Shown: positions 30,596 through 40,017, numbered from the stretch's first letter. The stretch: 64,000 nt of DNA from Flavonifractor sp052065355 (GCF_052065355.1 NZ_JBQHUF010000007.1:1-64000), one strand, 5' to 3'. Numbers and translations are program-made. Notes: generated by a model from the letters alone, not told the origin.

Positions 30596-31075
30596 AGTGC
30601 ATGACCTCCTTTTTGATGGGATGGATGGGATGAAAAAGACCGCCTACATTTTCGGTAGACGGTCTGACTGACAGTATGAGATTTTCAGACTTTGCGGTGG
30701 GAACTGTCTGCTGAAAGCAGATTGTTCCCGCTGCAAAGTGCGCTGGGATAGCTGCGTAAGCAGCGCAAGGGAGGCACTCCCTTGTTCGGAACGAAGTGAC
30801 GCAAAACAGCCCAGACTTCAATTGTCCGGGCTGTTCGCTCCGCAGGACGCACAATACAGGGTTTACCCTGTATAGAAGTGCGCCATTAGCAATGGAGAAA
30901 TCGACCGCTACTTATCGTCGTCTGCACCGATGCGGGCTTAATATCCGAAGTGACAAGAATTGTCCATCTATTCCACTGCTCGTGTGTTTGATTTATAGTG
31001 ATCTTCCTATGCCGTTTACGGCGTTAGATTTTCGAAATCTGTTTGTGTTCAATCACAGAAGAATCTCTTAAATGC
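30596..31075. other. E1 intergenic region with hairpins around oriT
   Basis: No gene. It holds a hairpin with arms GACCG-CTAC/GTAG-CGGTC (about 30648-30666), a larger imperfect hairpin (arms CTTTGC-GTGGGAAC and GTTCCCGC-GCAAAG, about 30693-30741), the block shared with E2 (about 30740-30893) and about 180 bp of featureless sequence before the lipoprotein gene end. Confidence 0.6.
30740..30893 (+). other. oriT: oriT of E1, MobQ/RSF1010-like
   Basis: A perfect 9-bp inverted repeat ATACAGGGT-TT-ACCCTGTAT (30854-30873) is followed by AGAAGTGCGCC. This closely resembles the RSF1010/MobQ nic region, where an inverted repeat precedes TAAGTGCGCCCT. It lies beside the relaxase and DUF3847 genes. The upstream ~110 bp has hairpins that are also conserved in E2 (43497-43640, opposite strand). 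Confidence 0.82.
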
Positions 31076-32341
31076 TTATTTCGCAGGATCTATCGTGACA
31101 TAGACAGTCAGCTTATTCTGCCCCACATCGATCCAATCCATGGGCTGGGTACAATCATAATCGTAGTACAGCTGATAGCCCTCCATGGCGTCAAATTCCA
31201 CCTCCGTGGACTTATCCACATGGAAAGCCTGTTCCTCGGAATTCTCTTTTCCGGGATTGATGATCACGTTCAGATAGCAGGCGTCCTCCGGGAACAGAAT
31301 ATTCATAGCCGCCTGCTCCTCCATGAGCCGGGGTTCATCGTAGAGAATATTGCTGCGGGTCACGGAGACTACGCTGCCGTCCTCTGCACTATGCTCCGTC
31401 ACCTCCATGCCGGTGATGAGGCCGGTCGCATCGTCGATAAAGTAAATGACCTCGCTGTTGATTCCTGTCAGACCATTCTGCCTGGCGGCGGTCAGGGTGG
31501 TGGTTCCATACTCCGTGCTGTCAGCCTTGTCCGCCACGGTCTCATAGTCATATAGCTGACGCGCCAGCCAGCGGTCAGACACCATGGCTTCATACTCAGA
31601 CGCCGAGCACAGCGTCATCGTTTTCAGACCGTCTTTTTCGCAGGTATACAGGGCACCGGGAACGTCATCGTTGATGTATCCCGCCTCGCAGTATACGACC
31701 TGGTCAGCATCATCGTACTGTTCGTAGTCATACCACAGGCGGCCATCGGAACTGACGAATTGACTGACAGTCTTATTCTGCCAGTTGTTCTCCCCGTCCC
31801 AGGTCTCGGAGACGCAGGTCACCGCGCTGTGTTCCTTCATAATCATGGGGATGCTGTTGCTGTTTCGAAGGTCTGTGATCTCCGGATCATCCTGTCCACT
31901 GATGGGCATAACGGAAGCGTTGGAGACGTCGGCTACTTTTCCATCCTTGCAGGTAACATTCAGCGCCCGGATTTCCTCCAGCGCATCATCCCTGGCATAG
32001 GTGAAAGACACAACTGTCTCGCCGTCTCCCAGCGCCCGGAAGCTGGCAACAAAGGTGCCGTCATTGTCCTCCTGCGTGAGCAGTTCCAACAGGGTGGTGT
32101 CGTCGATGGTAAAGTTCCAAATGAATCCTTCCTTTTCGGCGGGAAGGCGGATGGTCAGAATGCCTGCTTCCTGATCAATTTCATACCAGGTGTCGGATGT
32201 TTGTTCTTCCAAGGAGCTTCCGTCAGCTTTTCCTTCACTGGTGTTCTGTCGGCCGCACCCTGCCAGCAGCCCTGTCACGCAGGCGAGAGACAGGATCAGG
32301 GCAAGTATCTTTTTTGCGTTGTATTTTTCTTTCTGAATCAT
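31076..32341 (-). CDS. lipoprotein with chagasin-like N-terminal domain (E1 cargo)
   Basis: 421-aa predicted lipoprotein (lipobox GLLAGC). Residues about 55-140 (IWNFTIDDTTLLELL, SFRALGDGETVVSFTYAR) resemble the chagasin/I42 protease-inhibitor fold; the rest is unrecognised and acidic. It is the third gene of a sigma/anti-sigma/lipoprotein unit transcribed leftwards (32 bp after the anti-sigma gene). It may be an effector controlled by, or a sensor for, the neighbouring sigma factor. Function is inference. Confidence 0.6.
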   Translation of the reverse strand: MIQKEKYNAKKILALILSLACVTGLLAGCGRQNTSEGKADGSSLEEQTSDTWYEIDQEAGILTIRLPAEKEGFIWNFTIDDTTLLELLTQEDNDGTFVASFRALGDGETVVSFTYARDDALEEIRALNVTCKDGKVADVSNASVMPISGQDDPEITDLRNSNSIPMIMKEHSAVTCVSETWDGENNWQNKTVSQFVSSDGRLWYDYEQYDDADQVVYCEAGYINDDVPGALYTCEKDGLKTMTLCSASEYEAMVSDRWLARQLYDYETVADKADSTEYGTTTLTAARQNGLTGINSEVIYFIDDATGLITGMEVTEHSAEDGSVVSVTRSNILYDEPRLMEEQAAMNILFPEDACYLNVIINPGKENSEEQAFHVDKSTEVEFDAMEGYQLYYDYDCTQPMDWIDVGQNKLTVYVTIDPAK

Positions 32342-32373
32342 ATCATGTTACCTCGATTCTATATGTCGATCCA

Positions 32374-33504
32374 TCAGGGAATCCAATAGCGGATGATCTG
32401 CACCACCTGCTCCTGCCGGACAGTGATGACCGTGTTATAGCAGTTGAAGGGCGTTTCACTGGCCTGAATAGCCGCAGGGACGTCCTCATACTCATGAACC
32501 AAGCCGTCAGGCTCCTGTTCCAGGTCGGCGTGATCTTCAAAGGTGCAGTCGGTAGATAGGGGCAGGGTGATCGTTCCCAGATCATAGTAGATCGGATGGT
32601 CATCCATTGCGTAGGTGCGGTACAGACCGTCATCCTCAATCAGCTCTACGCCGCCGCTTTCGATGCCGCCGTTGATGATGACAGTGCCGTTATCCCGCCG
32701 GATGCTCTCAACGGTCACCGGCTTCTGACAGACCTGGATCTGGTCGCCTTCTTTCAAACCCTGAATATCTTCCAGTTCATAGCGGTCATAGTCATAGATC
32801 TCCGCGGTTAGGGAATACCCATCCCCGGTTTTGACAAGGTCCGCTGCCGTGAAGTCCGCAGAGTATCCGCCGTCGGCAAAGGCGTCCTCCACACTTTCCA
32901 TCGGATACAGCGGCATGACGTACCCCAGCTTCTCCACAATGGTTTGGGCAGTGTCCAGCAGCATCTGGGCATCGCTGCCACCGACAACACACCACTGCGT
33001 CTCGGCCTCCGGAGCATACCAGCCCACCCAGGCCGCATCCTCGGACTTGCGCAGCTGGACGGAAACATCTTCGCCGCTCCAGTCCAGGCTCTCCGTCCAG
33101 TCAGCATAAATACCGGAGATGTCCTGGGGCTGCTCTGCCTTTAAGGCACGACAGTAGTACGACTGTCCGCCCTGTTCAAAATTGACTTCGGCCATTTGCT
33201 TGTCGCTTGCCCCTGTGTCGATCAGGTAGTAGGAGGTGCCGGAGGCACTGTCCGGCAGGGGGATGGAGTATCCAAGCTGCTGAAACTCAGCTGCGCTGGA
33301 TTCGTGCATGGGGTTTGCGATCATGCCCAGTTGGTCGGTGCCTCGGTGGGATAGGGTGATGGCAGTTACAGCTACTGCAAGACAGGCGGCAATCGCCCCG
33401 GCTCTGTACAGCCAGGACCGTCTCTTTTTCATAGGCTGCTGAGCTTCCTCCAGCAGATCATCGTCCACGGCGTTCATCCATTTTTGAAAACGAGTTTGAT
33501 TCAT
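32374..33504 (-). CDS. membrane anti-sigma factor-like protein (E1 cargo)
   Basis: 376 aa: a cytoplasmic N-terminus of about 30 residues, one transmembrane helix (about 31-50), then a large extracytoplasmic part without recognised domain. Its start overlaps the ECF sigma stop (ATGA), the usual layout of a sigma/anti-sigma pair, so it probably holds the sigma factor inactive until an envelope signal is received. No zinc-binding HxxxCxxC motif is seen. Confidence 0.65.
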   Translation of the reverse strand: MNQTRFQKWMNAVDDDLLEEAQQPMKKRRSWLYRAGAIAACLAVAVTAITLSHRGTDQLGMIANPMHESSAAEFQQLGYSIPLPDSASGTSYYLIDTGASDKQMAEVNFEQGGQSYYCRALKAEQPQDISGIYADWTESLDWSGEDVSVQLRKSEDAAWVGWYAPEAETQWCVVGGSDAQMLLDTAQTIVEKLGYVMPLYPMESVEDAFADGGYSADFTAADLVKTGDGYSLTAEIYDYDRYELEDIQGLKEGDQIQVCQKPVTVESIRRDNGTVIINGGIESGGVELIEDDGLYRTYAMDDHPIYYDLGTITLPLSTDCTFEDHADLEQEPDGLVHEYEDVPAAIQASETPFNCYNTVITVRQEQVVQIIRYWIP

Positions 33505-34103
33505 AGGCTGATCCTTTCTTGTTCCAGTTCCGTGCGCAGCCGTTCCCGCGTGCGGAACAAGGATGTCTTAACCTTTGCTTCGCTGACACAGCATTCTTCC
33601 GCGATCTCCCGGATGCTCTCTCCATACCAGTAGCGGCGCAAAAAGAACACGCGGGCCTCAGCGCTCTGACGGCGCAGGAAGCCGTTCAGCACCCGGCGCA
33701 GCTCTGATGCATCCAGTTCTGTGTCCGGATCGCCCTGCCCGGTAGCGATCCAAGGTTCCAATTCCTCAAAAGCGTCGGTGAGGGCTGTACTGCGTTGGGC
33801 AGCAGTATTGTAGTTATAACGGTCCAATGCCAGATTCCGGGTGATGCGGGCCAGATAGGCCCGCAGAGAGCGGGGGCGTTCCGGCGGGATGGCATTCCAG
33901 ACACGAAGGTAGGTGTCACTGACACACTCTTCCGTGTCCCTGGGGTCAGTCAGGAGCCGCTGGGCCACACTGCGGCACAGCGCACCATATTTCTTCTGGG
34001 TCTGGGTAATGGCTTCCTCACACCGCTGAAAGAACAACTGAATGATCTGCTGGTCTCCCATGGTGGCTGAAAGTTGAGCTTTCTTTGTTTCGATTTGTTC
34101 CAT
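33501..34103 (-). CDS. ECF-type RNA polymerase sigma factor (E1 cargo)
   Basis: 200 aa. Region 2 is visible as DTEECVSDTYLRVWNAIP and the ARITRNLALDRYN helix; region 4 as RRYWYGESIREIAEECCVSEAKVKTSLFRTRERLR (helix-turn-helix). First gene of the sigma/anti-sigma/lipoprotein unit inside E1. It likely directs its own operon. Start ATG 34103 has GGGGG a few bases upstream. Confidence 0.88.
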   Translation of the reverse strand: MEQIETKKAQLSATMGDQQIIQLFFQRCEEAITQTQKKYGALCRSVAQRLLTDPRDTEECVSDTYLRVWNAIPPERPRSLRAYLARITRNLALDRYNYNTAAQRSTALTDAFEELEPWIATGQGDPDTELDASELRRVLNGFLRRQSAEARVFFLRRYWYGESIREIAEECCVSEAKVKTSLFRTRERLRTELEQERISL

Positions 34104-34390
34104 AGTGTTTCCCCCGGTACTTGAAGCGGCTTCATCCTATTAGACGGCACCATATCCGTTTTCGTTTCAGAAGTCAAGTGGAATATTTTTGGGCTATTCC
34201 AAGTTTAATGTAAGATTATAGATGATCAGAATAAATTTCCTGTAAGGCGGGCACCTTACAGGAAATTTCCGCTTTATCGTTTTTCCGCTTGTTATGTTTC
34301 GGTTCTTACAAAGAGATCCTTGAGAATTTGCTCTGGCACCATGGTCATCGTTTGCCCTTTTCATCGGCATAAGCTTCATCCACGTTCATT

Positions 34391-34603
34391 TTATTCTTCA
34401 GGGCTGTATTCCAATATGTCACCCGGCTGACATTGCAGCACGTCACATATCGCAGCCAATGTAGAAAACCGGATGGCGCTGATATGCCCGTTCTTCATCT
34501 TGGAAAGGTTCACATTTGCAACGCCGACTTTCTCCGACAACTCATTCAGGCTCATTTTCCGGTCCGCCATTACGCGGTCCAGCCTTAAAACAATATGTCC
34601 CAT
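34391..34603 (-). CDS. small Cro/CI-type regulator
   Basis: 70-aa HTH_XRE protein (MSLNELSEKVGVANVNLSKMKNG), the YozG-like small repressor type. It starts 12 bp after the DUF2975 gene on the same strand; such pairs are common in Firmicutes. It probably binds the twin palindromic operators at 35408 and 35467. Base composition here is more AT-rich than in the rest of E1. Confidence 0.85.
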   Translation of the reverse strand: MGHIVLRLDRVMADRKMSLNELSEKVGVANVNLSKMKNGHISAIRFSTLAAICDVLQCQPGDILEYSPEE

Positions 34604-34614
34604 TGTCCGCCCCC

Positions 34615-35376
34615 TTACAGCGTTTCATCCGATTCTTTTTGGAGCTGAATCCCGTACTTGAATACAGTCACCAAACACATTGTTACGGCGAAAGCAATTA
34701 AGACGCCCCACTGAATGCTGATCCCGGTGTCTCTTCCGGCAGACAGGAAAGCGGTAGACAGCGTTTCACCAATGGTGGCAAACAGCGCAACGGGAAGAAG
34801 AGAAAAACCGAATGCTCTCATCTTTGTCACAAGTTCTTCGCAGAACGGAGATTCACACTTTGCAAGCACCGCAAACAGTCTTTTCAGCATAAACAGAGCT
34901 GCGGCAGCAGAAGCAGCAAACAAAGTCGCGAAGATAAGGACTGACACCAAATTCGCCGAACGGTACTCAGCAGGCGATGACGTGGCTTCGATCACTTTTG
35001 TGTTTTCTTCGGAATGAATTTTGGCGGAAGAAAATGACTGGTTGAAAAATGAGAGTTCCATATTGAAATCCTGATCTTCAGGAGGAATAATCTTATTATT
35101 TCCACCGCTCAGCATTGCCTCGGGGCTTACGTCCCCCGCACAAGAAAAACCATCTGCAAGAATGTCCCACAGGGAATCGAAATTCTTTTCGTTGATCCTG
35201 AATTCGGCATGATTGGTAACGCGAACTGTTAGCGCATTCTTTGGAAGCGTAGACACAAAAATTGTAGCTACACAGCTCGCTGCAGCCGCTAAGATTGCTA
35301 TGACCATTAAGACTGTCATTGCAATCTTGCCCACTTTGCCGAACTTGTGGAAGTTTGAAAGAGTTTTAGAATTCAT
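34615..35376 (-). CDS. DUF2975 membrane protein
   Basis: 253 aa with four predicted membrane helices (about residues 20-45, 145-165, 190-210 and 220-240) and an extracytoplasmic loop of about 95 residues between the first two. It matches the DUF2975 pattern and is paired with a small XRE regulator as usual for that family; role unknown. Start ATG 35376 lies seven bases after AGGAGG; an upstream in-frame start would overlap this Shine-Dalgarno. Confidence 0.75.
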   Translation of the reverse strand: MNSKTLSNFHKFGKVGKIAMTVLMVIAILAAAASCVATIFVSTLPKNALTVRVTNHAEFRINEKNFDSLWDILADGFSCAGDVSPEAMLSGGNNKIIPPEDQDFNMELSFFNQSFSSAKIHSEENTKVIEATSSPAEYRSANLVSVLIFATLFAASAAAALFMLKRLFAVLAKCESPFCEELVTKMRAFGFSLLPVALFATIGETLSTAFLSAGRDTGISIQWGVLIAFAVTMCLVTVFKYGIQLQKESDETL

Positions 35377-35407
35377 AAGAACGCCTCCTACGCAAAACAT
35401 AAATTAT

Positions 35408-35483
35408 TTAACGTTTATCGTTATGTTTGCAGTATATACCGATACATATGCTTTGTCAAGAGATTTTTAATGTTTATCGTTAA
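35408..35483 (-). promoter_or_regulatory. promoter flanked by two palindromic operators
   Basis: On the minus strand TTGACA (35454-35459), a 17-base spacer and TATACT (35431-35436) form a near-consensus promoter for the DUF2975/XRE genes. Two copies of the palindrome TTAAYGTTTATCGTTAA, 35408-35424 (one mismatch) and 35467-35483, flank it 59 bp apart. The XRE product is the obvious candidate to bind them. The gap 35484-35620 shows no gene. Confidence 0.7.
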
Positions 35484-35620
35484 TTATTTTATGCTATCTT
35501 GAGACAAAAGCGGGTCATATTAGCTATCGATATACTTTATTCCGCATAGCCACAAGCTGCCTGTCCTCGTTCTGATCTTTGCTTGATACACGGATATAGC
35601 CGTAAGCAGGTCCTGCGATA

Positions 35621-35857
35621 TTACCTCACCTCCCGGCGCTTCTGCCAGACTAAATCATAGCCCAGCACATCGGCCAGCTCCACGGCCTCAGTGTACCGCA
35701 GGGAGCCGCGCCGCAGCTTGCCGGACAGGTTGGGGACGCTGCTGCTCCAGCCGTGTTCGTCGGCCAGCAGCTCCACCACCTCCGTCATGGTCATGCCCTC
35801 CCGGGTAATGTAGGATTTCACTTCGTTGCGGCAGTTTTTTGCTTTGTTTCTGCTCAT
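35621..35857 (-). CDS. small helix-turn-helix protein of E1
   Basis: About 78 aa, basic, with an HTH-like region (MTEVVELLADEHGWSSSVPNLSGKLRRG and then RYTEAVELADVLGYDLVW). Similar short proteins occur in Clostridial integrative elements next to XRE regulators. Start ATG 35857 is chosen because AGAAGGG lies upstream; the frame is open further up but the extra residues look non-coding. Confidence 0.6.
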   Translation of the reverse strand: MSRNKAKNCRNEVKSYITREGMTMTEVVELLADEHGWSSSVPNLSGKLRRGSLRYTEAVELADVLGYDLVWQKRREVR

Positions 35858-36440
35858 ATTTGTAATCCCTTCTCCTTTTTGGATTCGCTCTGTGGTAGAA
35901 TGGATGTGCTGGATGGCAACAGCCATTTGCCGCAGAGCGTTGTTTTGTTGTGGACGGCCATCCGCTGGAATTGCCGCCCGTATATCCCTGTTCACAAGGG
36001 ACACCTATCGTTTTTGCTGTTCTGCTTGCCTTTTTGTAGTTCGGTGAAAACGCACACGGAACGGCGTGCTGTGTTCGCTGCCCGGTGCATCGCTGATTGA
36101 TATGGGCAACGGCACAAAAACAGCGGGTTCTTCGCTGTTTTCACATGGTTTGAAAATAGCTGTGGTTTTTTGCCGCTTTTCCCGAACTCGTTCCTGCCCG
36201 GAGGATCGCTCCCGGCGTTCCCGTCCCCATTGGTATGCTCGCGCTTTTGCGGTCATGGCAAATACTTCGCCGGGGGACATATCCCATTCGGACAGTCATT
36301 CGATTTTCAAGGTTCAGGTGTTGTTACAGGTACAGTTTAACGAAAAAATACGCTCTTTCCCGTATATCCAAGAGGTTGGAAAAGAGCGCAAAACAGGCTG
36401 GATTTCCACGCTTAGAGACAGAAAGAAGGAGGGACATGCC
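35858..36440. other. E1 intergenic region, possible remnant coding
   Basis: About 580 bp between the divergent HTH genes. A minus-strand open frame of 91 codons (36005-36280, Arg/Glu-rich, followed immediately by the next frame) might encode a small protein, but no family is recognisable. Otherwise nothing convincing. The promoter of the plus-strand XRE gene must lie in the AT-richer right part (36290-36420); I could not define it. Confidence 0.35.
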
Positions 36441-37286
36441 ATGCAGGTGAAACTCACCATACAGGAGCGATTGAAGGATTTGCGAGTGGAACGGGGCCTG
36501 ACGCTGGAACAGCTTGCGGAGCAGACCGGGCTTTCCAAGTCCGCCCTCGGCAAATATGAGGCAGACGATTTCAAGGACATCAGCCCATTCAGCATTGTCA
36601 CGCTGGCGAAGTTCTACGGCGTGTCCACGGACTATCTGCTGGGTATGACAGAAACGAAAAATCACCCAGACACAGAGCTGGACGCTCTGCATCTGAGTGA
36701 TGATGCCATAGAAGTATTAAAGGCGGGACAGTTCAATCACCGGCTGCTGTCTGAAATGCTTTGCCACAAAGATTTTCAGCGTATGATGCTGGACGCAGAA
36801 ATCTATGTGGACAGGATCGCTGATATGCGGATCAACGATATGAACGCCATGCTGGAAGCAGTACGGAAGATGGCCCTGATGAAGCAGGACGGACAGGACG
36901 ATCTTGCCACCCGGACATTGGAGCTGGCCCAGGTGCGGGAGGATGACTATTTCGGTCATGTGCTTGCCGACGATCTGAAGGCGATCCTCCGTAACATTCG
37001 GGAGGAACACAGCAACGATACCACAACGGCAGACACACCCTCTATTGCAGAGGAAGTTCAGAGCCAGTTGCAGGATGCCATGAACTTTGAGTGCAGTGAC
37101 GCTGAGAAACAGGCAAGGATATTCCTTACGACATTCGGCATTGACTACGACGCCATTACCAAGGAGCAATTCATCAATCTCATCGAAGTGTTAAAGTTGT
37201 CCAAACACATGAAAAGCCCAACTAACCAGCGTGGCAAGGCACTGCCATACCAGCCGCATGGAAAAGGGAAACGGAAACGCAAATAA
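36441..37286 (+). CDS. XRE-family regulator with long C-terminal domain
   Basis: 281 aa. HTH at residues about 7-65 (RGLTLEQLAEQTGLSKSALGKYE, then YGVSTDYLLGMTE), then a helical domain rich in Met/Leu/Asp and a basic C-terminal tail (GKGKRKRK). Similar proteins stand at the end of Clostridial Tn4451/Tn1549-like elements and are thought to control transfer genes. GAAGGAGGG precedes ATG 36441. It is the only plus-strand gene in E1. Confidence 0.85.
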   Translation: MQVKLTIQERLKDLRVERGLTLEQLAEQTGLSKSALGKYEADDFKDISPFSIVTLAKFYGVSTDYLLGMTETKNHPDTELDALHLSDDAIEVLKAGQFNHRLLSEMLCHKDFQRMMLDAEIYVDRIADMRINDMNAMLEAVRKMALMKQDGQDDLATRTLELAQVREDDYFGHVLADDLKAILRNIREEHSNDTTTADTPSIAEEVQSQLQDAMNFECSDAEKQARIFLTTFGIDYDAITKEQFINLIEVLKLSKHMKSPTNQRGKALPYQPHGKGKRKRK

Positions 37287-37287
37287 A

Positions 37288-37342
37288 CAGAAAAACACGC
37301 CATACTCAGCCTTTGAAGCTGAATATGGCGTGTTTTTTCGTT
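37288..37342 (+). terminator. terminator at the right end of E1
   Basis: Long hairpin with arms AACACGCCATA-TCAGC and GCTGA-TATGGCGTGTT followed by TTTTTT. It ends the XRE gene just inside the E1 boundary, so transcription from E1 should not run into the host. Confidence 0.85.
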
Positions 37343-37388
37343 GACCAATCCCGTCTGACAGATGCTCATTTCGTGTTATTTGGCTAAC

Positions 37389-37400
37389 ACTGTTTTACGA
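37389..37400 (-). repeat. E1 right terminal inverted repeat
   Basis: ACTGTTTTACGA, exact inverse of the left repeat at 26701-26712. Ten bases separate it from the repeated TTT at the junction (37411-37413). Confidence 0.85.
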
Positions 37401-37410
37401 ACACCTGCCC

Positions 37411-37428
37411 TTTGGCGGCCGTTTTTTT
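37411..37428 (+). terminator. right half of host terminator split by E1
   Basis: TTT plus GGCGGCCG plus seven T: the 3' arm and U-tract of the terminator whose 5' arm is at 26675-26687. Confidence 0.8.
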
Positions 37429-37536
37429 GGAAAAAATTAACCCACGTTCATTACACTTCCTGTCTGCTATGTTATATTGTTACATAGTTATAGGCCTCCT
37501 ATAGAGGTCGTCTTCTGCAAAGAGAGGAAGATCCAT

Positions 37537-39960
37537 ATGAAACGATGCTTTAGTCTGCTTTTGTCTTTTGTTCTCCTGTTTTCCCTCCTCCCCGGCACCG
37601 CTCTGGCATCAGGCCAGGACAAGGTCCTGGCCTCCGGTACCATTTCGCTGGCCGGCGGACTGGCCGGCGGCGATTACTCCGGTATTATTATGCTGGAGCC
37701 TATGACGGATGGTGAAGCTTTCTCAACACGGTTCAACTTCACCGGCACCTCCTGCAGCTATGAAATTTCCTCGTACCAGGAGGTCACAGGTACTTTCTAC
37801 CTCTCCTTCACCGTCCATGATGGTTCCGGCGTCATCTGCAACTGGCCCTATTATTATGTGGAGGGTGGTACTGCCACTACCGACCGAAAGAAAGCCACGC
37901 CCTTTACCCTGGACGGTACGGGGACGCTCTCCGTCGATCTCACCATCCCCAAGCCCCAAGTCATCAGCGGCAGATTGGTTTCCTCTGACGGCGATCCGGT
38001 GATCTGGGACCCGGACTATACGCCCTACCTTAACCTGCAGGCCGCCGACAAGGGCGACACCAGGGCTGTTGAGATGACGGTGGATGCCCAGGGAAACTGG
38101 TCTGCCTTGGTGGACCCCGACTATCATGAGCAGGTCAAGCTCAGCATTTACATCTACTAGGATGTGCAGACCAATATCCTGCCCAACTCCAGCTATTATT
38201 ACAGCACCAGCGAACACACGGTCACCACATCAGGGGAAGCCACGCCCATCACCCTGAATGGCGGGGACATCTCCGGTCTGGATCTTTATGTGGATACCGG
38301 CTGGCTTTTGACCGGCCAGATCCATCTGCCCGAAGGCGGCTATATCGAAGACGGAGAGGTAAATGTCAACATTTCCCTGCAGGACGAAGACGGCCACTAT
38401 GTGGGTTCCAACGGGTCCGGTACCGTTGGGCCGGACGGCGGCAGCTATTTTATCACGGTACCCAAGGAGGAGGCCACCTACCGTGTAGTGCTCCAGCCCA
38501 TGGCTTCCCTTCCCGCCGGGGTATCCAGCAACATCTATTGGGCGGACAACCTGACTCTGGACCCCGTTCTCATTACCGGCAATACCTCCGGGCTGGACTT
38601 TACCCTGGTCAAGGCCGGGGCTCTGATCACCGGTATCGTCTACCGGCCGGAGGGCTTCGAGGGCGCACTCAATCTGACGGTAAACGCCCATATGCAGCGG
38701 GAATCCTCTGTGGTGTCCTACAGCGCACATCCCTGCATTACGAGGTATCAGGACATCGCCCAATTCACCATCGCTGTCCCCGAATCAGAGACCGCCAGAG
38801 CGTATCAGCTCTCCTATTATATCGATAATTCCGTCTCCGGCGTCCTTACCGGCCGCAACATCTACCTGGACCAGGACGGCAGCCTGACCACTGACTTCAG
38901 CCAGGCGGGCACGTTCTCTCTGGATCAGCCCACGACCCACGAATTTACCCCCCTGACCCAGCAGCCCTTTGTCACCGGCAGGATCTACTGCCCGGAGGAG
39001 CTGGACAGGACGATGATCTTCGTGGTGGACTATCGGCCTGCGAACGAGCTCTCCACCCTTGAAATGTCTCCCACGGCGGTGGAGGTCATGGTGGGACCCA
39101 ACTACGGCCAGCAGGACGAGGATGGCCGCTGGTACAGCACCTACTCTCTGTCCGGGCTGGAGCCGGGCGACAGCTACCGGCTGGGATACTACTCCAATGA
39201 TACCAGTAATCTCATAGACACCAACTGGCATTACATCAATGAAGATGGCTCTGCCGTCAGTGCCGAGAAGGACGCCACGGTATACACCGTTCCCGCTTCG
39301 GGGTCCAGCACCCTGGACTTCACCCCCATTCTGTGGAGCGCAGGCAGCGAGAGCTATGTGCTGCAAAGTGAGCACGGCATCAGCAGCCTGCCTCAGACCG
39401 CCGTCTATACCTATACCTATCCCGACCCCACCGTGGAAAAGCTGCGGGTGACCTTCTCTGCCCGCACGGACATGAATCTGACGGTAAACGGAGAGGCCTG
39501 GTACTACCAGTCCCAGGCCGGACAGACCCTGGAGGTGGATGGCGATACTCTGAGGGTAGAGCTGGCTGCGTTTACCTACTCTGCTAACAAGTTCGGCTTC
39601 GCTGTGGAAAAGGTGGAGGCCGTGGGCGGTTCCTCCGCCCCCCAGACCGGCGCCACGGCGGTGTACACCCCCTCCGGCAGCTCGGACGAGGCTATTCTGG
39701 GCGGCGTAAAGGCCGGCGATCCGGTGCGGGTGACCCTGGTAGGTCAGCCCACCGGTGAGCAGCACGAGCTGCTGGGCGCTCTCTATGATGAAAAGGGCAT
39801 TTTGCTTGACTTTGTGCAGGTACCGGTGACCTTTACGGAAAGCGGCTGCACCACCAGCCTGAGCTTCGAGGAATATGGCGGCGCCGTCACGCTGAAGATC
39901 TTCCTTGTAGATGAAGACCTGGCGCCTCAAATGGAAAATTGCGCCTTTACGCAGCAGTGA
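37537..39960 (+). pseudogene. secreted repeat protein interrupted by an in-frame amber codon
   Basis: One reading frame from ATG 37537 (AGAGGAAG upstream) to 39960, broken only by TAG at 38158-38160 between ...SIYIY and DVQTN...; about 807 codons in total. Residues 1-26 are a signal peptide (ALAS cleavage region). The mature part has repeated beta-rich modules opening with [VI][TS]G-[RQI] (SGRLVSSDG, TGQIHLPEG, TGIVYRPEG, TGRIYCPEE), like carboxypeptidase-regulatory or Ig-like units. No cell-wall anchor motif is visible. A GTG at 38164 could restart translation but would lack a signal peptide. Likely a surface or secreted protein inactivated by one point mutation. Confidence 0.72.
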
Positions 39961-39964
39961 CCGC

Positions 39965-40017
39965 ATGCACGGGGCTCCCGAAACCGAGGGGTTTTGGGCG
40001 CCCCGTGTTGCCTTTTG
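39965..40017 (+). terminator. terminator after the secreted-protein gene
   Basis: Hairpin with arms CACGGGGC and GCCCCGTG (39968-40007) followed by TTGCCTTTTG. Confidence 0.65.

Larger units (their letters stand above)
26691..37410. mobile_element. E1: mobilizable element inserted in a terminator loop
   Basis: 10,720-bp element with visibly lower GC than its surroundings. Its ends are inverted repeats (TCGTAAAACAGT 26701-26712; ACTGTTTTACGA 37389-37400), each ten bases inside the junction, and TTT is repeated at both junctions. It encodes, from the left, a large serine recombinase, a TnpW-like protein, a MobQ relaxase, a DUF3847 protein and an oriT; then a lipoprotein, an anti-sigma and an ECF sigma; then a DUF2975/XRE pair, a small HTH protein and an XRE regulator. 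There is no conjugation apparatus, so it would need a helper. The set recalls Tn4451-like mobilizable transposons. Confidence 0.88.

Noticed and set aside
36005..36280. 91-codon minus-strand ORF in E1 as a gene
   Set aside because: Composition is Arg/Glu-rich without a family match or clear ribosome-binding site; kept only as a note in the intergenic entry.
26691..37410. E1 as a full integrative conjugative element (Tn916 or Tn1549 type)
   Set aside because: Only relaxase and accessory genes are present; there is no VirB4-, VirD4- or other secretion-type gene, so it is mobilizable, not self-transmissible.
38158..38160. TAG as pyrrolysine or selenocysteine-type recoding in the secreted protein
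   Set aside because: The sequence has no pyl genes or downstream stem-loop evidence, and the protein is not of a family known for recoding. A point mutation is simpler.
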